DNA from: Pezizomycotina sp. ARF18 | Lineage: Eukaryota; Ascomycota | Assembly (NCBI GenBank): GCA_002224055.1 | Contig: AZLU01000039.1 | Span: 1-64,000 of the forward strand | Direction: 5' to 3' | Length of the DNA: 64,000 nt | In this document: piece by piece, positions 60,413 through 64,000 of the stretch | Layout: every line of letters begins with the position of its first letter | Numbering within the stretch: position 1 is the first letter of the stretch | Program-made: the position numbers and the translations under genes | The notes under the pieces: generated by a model | What the model was told of the DNA's origin: nothing | What the model saw: the letters and a program-made list of their open reading frames with translations, nothing else | Databases searched by the model: none

Positions 60413-60593
60413 GACCGGTTAGTTCAGTGGTTTAGAACGCACAACCCATACAGGAAGTGGGCTTAGATGGTATGCGGATGGGGATGCCTGTTGGCTCCCG
60501 GCTGCAACCAAGAGTAGTTAGGGTTGCTACCTGCCCCAGGCACCCGGCTGGAGGTGACGTTGTGAGACGGCGGTTCGATTCCGCTATCGGTCA
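60413..60593 (+). tRNA. tRNA-like gene (CAT?) split by an insert of about 108 nt
   Basis: The acceptor is GACCGGT/ATCGGTC (one G-T pair), the D stem GTTC/GAAC with loop AGTGGTTTA, the anticodon stem CACAA/TTGTG, and the T stem GGCGG/CCGCT with loop TTCGATT, discriminator A. Boxes A (TTAGTTCAGTGG) and B (GGTTCGATTCC) match the Pol III consensus. The insert (60451-60558) starts after position 37 and contains two inverted repeats (GCAACC/GGTTGC and TGCCTG/CAGGCA), so it can fold as a separate stem structure. The loop reads CCCATA, giving anticodon CAT but with C at position 33, which is abnormal. The anticodon stem is the same as in the gene at 54328-54572, so the two are probably related. Confidence 0.6.
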
Positions 60594-60610
60594 ATTTCTT
60601 TTATTATTTC

Positions 60611-60626
60611 TTTTTTTTTTTTTTTT
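60611..60626 (+). terminator. Pol III terminator of the split tRNA-like gene
   Basis: A 16-nt T run (preceded by shorter T4 and T3 runs from 60595) follows the discriminator base of the tRNA-like gene at 60413-60593. Confidence 0.7.
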
Positions 60627-60699
60627 AAACAGTACAGGTTTGTACTCAATACGATCTCGACCGTCCAAATGCATCATCGACTTATCCCATTTCCTCCGC

Positions 60700-61889
60700 A
60701 TTCGTGACGCCTTATATAAGCACCTCTCTAGATGTTTCACTAACGAATCACAAAGACTCGATTCTATATCTCAATGGGGAGACATACGAGTTTGCAAGAA
60801 GATCTGCTGAAATAATAATGCAAGACTTCTGTTCGTCAAACGTACCTCGATTCGGCCATTGGATTCGTTTCAAATCATTCGAGAAAAGTTGGCCCGGACA
60901 AAGGATTGGCTCCTGGTTCTTGACGGCCTTACAGATTGCAGCATTTTCAAACAGTTACGATCCGAACGATTCAATGGTGATGTCCTCATTTCTACAACCA
61001 ATGCTCGGCTGAGCGATGAGATTGGATGCCTTGGTGTTATTCCGTCAGAAATCAAAGTTCCTTCGATAAAACATTCTGCAGAAAGCCTAGTTGCTAAGCT
61101 TTTTATACCAGCAGAACTAGAAGATGCGGTCTATGACATCGCAGAACACTTAATGTGCCATCCTTCTGCCCTTAAAGTGGTAGTCAACTGCGCTGTAGGG
61201 AGTGGGGTCCTCTAGCGATTTCTTCAGCAAACTACGAGACACGATAGGTTTGTGTAGCTGATGACCTCAAAGAAGGGAATCACAATTCTTTGCTCTGATC
61301 TGGCTGGAATACTACAAGGCATTATCTACGCTTCCGCAAGCACTCCCGGATTTAATAATCTACTTAAAACCTCAAGGGCTTCCGATCATTTTAATCGAGA
61401 TGGGGTTAAAAAAGAATATATCAACTTCGAGACACCATCTTATATGGAACGTAAAGGGAGAATTCGGAAGACGAGAAAGGTGAAAAATATCTCGGCGAGA
61501 TTCCAGGCGAGAAATCCAATCGGACCGACGAAACGGCTAGCAGGTTTAATCTCCTAAACATTGAAACCGTGAACCAAGGGATACGACTTCTATTATCTCA
61601 TGGTTTAATTGACTTGGAATCGAGCACGAAAGAGAAATACGGTTTCGTATGTTCGCCGCTGTGGGAATACGTCAGTGGGGCGTGGGGCGATAAGGGCGTC
61701 AATTTCCTAACTAGTTTAGAAGCCGGCCAATCAAGGGCTCTGGTAGCCTCGACATCGTCAAGGCAGGCAATAGAAAGCGCGATATATGGCAGAATATTTG
61801 CGTACGTGAAAGTTCACTCAGCCTGCAGATTTTGCTTTTCATGGCTGGCGTCATTCACGAGCCCGAAAGCGACGAGGTTTCAAAACTAG
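60700..61889 (+). pseudogene. Relic of an NLR-type (NB-ARC-like) NTPase protein
   Basis: Blocks in plus-strand order and changing frames. The sequence around YEFARRSAEIIMQDF stands where the P-loop helix would be, but no GxxGxGKT is left. RFGHWIRF is followed by SFQIIREKLARTKDWLLVLD, a Walker-B-like WLLVLDG. GDVLISTTNARLSDEIG resembles the sensor-1 'ITTRN' region, and IPAELEDAVYDIAEHLMCHP with LKVVVNC resembles the GxP-like helix of NB-ARC proteins. Further on are LLSHGLIDL and YGFVCSPLWEYVSG, like the winged-helix part. Missing P-loop, stops and shifts make it a relic. Fungal NLRs act in non-self recognition and programmed cell death; no effector domain is visible here. Confidence 0.5.
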
Positions 61890-61899
61890 CGCCAGTAAT

Positions 61900-63228
61900 A
61901 ACAGTAACTACATGCGTAAGCGGCCGCGTGACATCTGGTCCCGTAGATTTCGATGAGCTTCAGCGGGTCCTGGCATCGAAACAACACAAGATCTCCTTGA
62001 TCGATATTCGGTTCGTTGCTGAGCGTATGGCCATGCCCGCAGAAAGTGACGGCAGCTGTTGGCAAACTTGATCGACTCCGGAACTATTATCTCTCTACCC
62101 TTCTTTAGCCGAAAGCCCGCCGGTGAAGGCCTTAGGCTTAGTTTCGACCTTATGATTAGCCTTGCTGCGGTAGAGAGGGTTGTCTTGCATGAAGGAGGGC
62201 TACTTCTCCTCGGCTATAAGGCAGCGCTCGTTCCAGTAAGGCGAATCCATCGTGGCTGCATACAATGGCATGTTATTATCCAAGATTCCCTGGTTTCTCG
62301 TGACGTAGCGGACAACATCGACCGCCTCCTAGAACCAGACATTGAACAACTGAAAGGCGAAGCTTACCTCGGCTGGTGTGAGGATGTATCCGTTGCCTTG
62401 GGGCTGGATGGCAAGAATCCGATTGCCAAACTGTCAAAGGGCCTCTCAGAGCTTGGTCGGTTTGGAACCTGACACAGGTTTCAGCAAGCCTAGGTATTAC
62501 GACACCGCGCCAGTGAATGCAGGCGGATCTATACAGGCACAGTGGGCGAAAAGCAGCATCAAACCATGTTTTACAGTTTCCGGGGCTTTCTTAGAGCGTT
62601 TTGACAACTCTTGGCATTCTCACAGTATCGTTTACGACGAGAATCGAAAATCGCCTGGGTAGTGCTTCGGTTTTACCTTATACTCTACATGATCAGATGC
62701 TACTCGTACGCAACGACTACCAAGCCAAGAATTGCGTTTCAATACTAATCGCGAAGAAGGACAACACAAGGCCAGAACAAGCATCGTCACTGAAGCAACG
62801 CGGTGGAATAAAGAATATAGCCGTAGTATCGGGCTGTCACTCGAAATACCATTCGGGAATATTCATCTTGCCATCGAAGAGGCAGACAGGGAGTGTAGCA
62901 CCGTACCGTAGCGAAGAATCTTGTGGGAATAGAGCTACTCGATATCGTTTCTCAAAAATCCGGCACCAAACCCAAGGTTATCAAGATGAACTCTGGCATA
63001 GAATGCTGCCATAAGTTGCCGCGGCAATGCGATATACTTGCATGCTCCGTGAAAGATCTCGAAGAAATGATGGGTACTGAGTTTGAGCGAGAAAAGGAGA
63101 CCGTCATGGACTCAAAGGACTGGAGTTGGACAAGGGTCACGGATTTTTTTAAGCCTTGCACAGCAGCTGGCGCTGCCCAGGGAATGTTGGAAATCAAGGA
63201 TGCAGGCTATCAAACGGAAGTGGTCTAA
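61900..63228 (+). pseudogene. Relic of a fungal accessory protein of unknown function
   Basis: The clearest frame, 62059-62472, holds LRLSFDLMISLAAVERVVLH and LLLLGYKAALVPVRRIHRGC with IQWHVIIQDS and AYLGWCEDVSVALG. This LGY-x-ALVP...IQWH...GWC pattern is familiar from a fungal protein family of unknown function whose genes often lie near NLR or heterokaryon-incompatibility genes. Later frames continue with IQAQWAKSSIKPCFTVSGAF, DQMLLVRNDYQAKNC (near 62,690) and MGIELLDIVSQKSGTKPKVI with DSKDWSWTRVTDFFKP, ending at 63228. The breaks are several; whether they are decay or consensus error is open. It is separate from the NTPase relic upstream, although the spacing is short. Confidence 0.45.
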
Positions 63229-63229
63229 G

Positions 63230-64000
63230 AGCGATTTTAACCTGAAATGGATAGGGGCAAAGATAAACCGACATCCTGATAACCAGCTCTCCGTCATTCC
63301 AGAAATGGGCGTATGTTTGGGAATAAAAATAAGGGGATGGCAATCCCTCCACTCTCGCTTCTCAATTATTGCTTTCTATAGCGTTTGAGAATCTTCTATT
63401 ATGACCGTTGCTACTATCGTGGTTGCCTTTTTACTACTACTGCTGCTACTACTCCTGCTGTTATCGCTGCTATTGCCGTTGATGCTTGTGAAATTGTATA
63501 TTATTGATATTTGATAATGCTCTTTAGTAGTCGTTTACGCCGTTGTTGCTACCGTTGATGCCGTTAATACCGCTGATACTGTCGATGTTTAACTCACGCG
63601 TTGGCTCTGCAATTTAATGCTATTACTGTAATTTAAGGCTGCTGTACTTGGTACCCTCAATATGAGTATACAAACATGAATCTGTCGCTACTAGTATATT
63701 AACCACCTAAAAACTTGATAATACTAGTGACGATGCTATCGCAGTCGATCTTGGATTATCTTGGGGAGGGGACGGCAATTTGGTTCAAATCTTTGATCCT
63801 CTAAGTTTTAAATTCTTCGTTACATAACAATATCGCTCCCTATGTAGAATAGTATGGAAATAATATTTGTTATAGGTAGATATAGCTATTTCTCCTTCTT
63901 TCTCCTCCTCTCCACTCTCTGAGCTTAAGGCGAAGAAAAAAAAGGGGGGTATGGCCTCCTCAGAACTCTCAAATCGGAGAGAACAATGCAATTCCTAAGA
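63230..64000. other. Non-coding end of the window with degenerate trinucleotide tract
   Basis: From about 63428 to 63600 the plus strand is dominated by imperfect ctg/cta/gtt/gat triplets (ctactgctgctactactcc and later gttgatgccgttaatacc), a worn trinucleotide repeat without an open frame of useful length. A T-rich and CT-rich stretch follows near 63890-63920. No gene. Confidence 0.55.

Noticed and set aside
63428-63610. Trinucleotide-rich tract as a possible coding repeat
   Set aside because: No useful open frame on either strand; looks like a degenerate simple repeat.
1-64000. Retroelements, DNA transposons, virus-like copies and CRISPR arrays
   Set aside because: I found no paired long terminal repeats, no reverse transcriptase, integrase or transposase motifs and no spaced direct repeats. 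Short or badly worn copies in the empty stretches cannot be excluded by eye.

Overview
The window looks like nuclear DNA of a filamentous ascomycete (Pezizomycotina). The evidence is short GT...AG introns of about 60-110 nt, a Zn2Cys6 regulator with a fungal_trans-type body, a DUF3433 membrane protein, a fungal rhodopsin-like membrane protein, a 14-TMS-type MFS pump, NLR-like relics, pyrimidine-rich leaders and eukaryotic tRNA genes with 37/38 introns. Gene density is low. Islands of coding sequence are separated by several kilobases in which I find no gene, with many A/T homopolymers of 15-35 nt.

Layout. 0-4.1 kb: no firm gene, one weak proline-rich candidate. 4.1-10.3 kb (-): one very large coiled-coil protein gene with a Gln/Pro minisatellite. 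11-15.2 kb: empty. 15.2-15.6 kb (-): small hypothetical gene. 16.9-23.5 kb (-): two tandem, decayed copies of a multi-pass membrane protein. 24.3-26.6 kb (-): Zn2Cys6 transcription factor. 28.2-28.9 kb (-): relic of a small protein. 29.4-31.1 kb (+): MFS efflux pump. 31.6 and 32.0 kb: two facing tRNA-Met genes, one an intron-bearing initiator. 33.4-35.9 kb (-): DUF3433 protein. 38.8-44.9 kb (+): tandem pair of C2H2 zinc-finger proteins with a membrane segment, the first well preserved, the second decayed. 45.1-46.1 kb (-): tandem DUF427 protein. 47.2-48.4 kb (-): rhodopsin-like seven-helix protein. 48.4-53.1 kb: empty. 53.2, 54.3 and 60.4 kb: three tRNA-like genes with complete cloverleaf arms split by inserts of about 108-217 nt. 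55.9-57.0 kb (-): unknown, probably extracytoplasmic protein. 58.7-60.1 kb (+): F-box-like protein. 60.7-63.2 kb (+): relics of an NLR-type NTPase and of a second fungal accessory protein.

The most important general observation is that almost every otherwise convincing gene is broken by single-nucleotide shifts. Where I could judge the direction by protein sense (MFS pump, DUF427, coiled-coil gene, the 28 kb relic, one tRNA), the missing change is nearly always one lost base, often inside a short homopolymer. This is what uncorrected long-read consensus error looks like. 'Broken' calls should therefore be treated as provisional until the sequence is polished; only copies with many in-frame stops and divergent bases (membrane-protein copy A, C2H2 copy D, the NLR relics) are likely true pseudogenes.

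The most unusual biology is in the tRNA genes: an initiator tRNA-Met with a 31-nt intron, a nearby tRNA-Met that combines initiator-like acceptor and T arms with an elongator-like D arm, and three tRNA-like genes with very long structured inserts at the canonical intron site. I saw no LTR, reverse transcriptase, integrase, capsid-like frame or CRISPR array.
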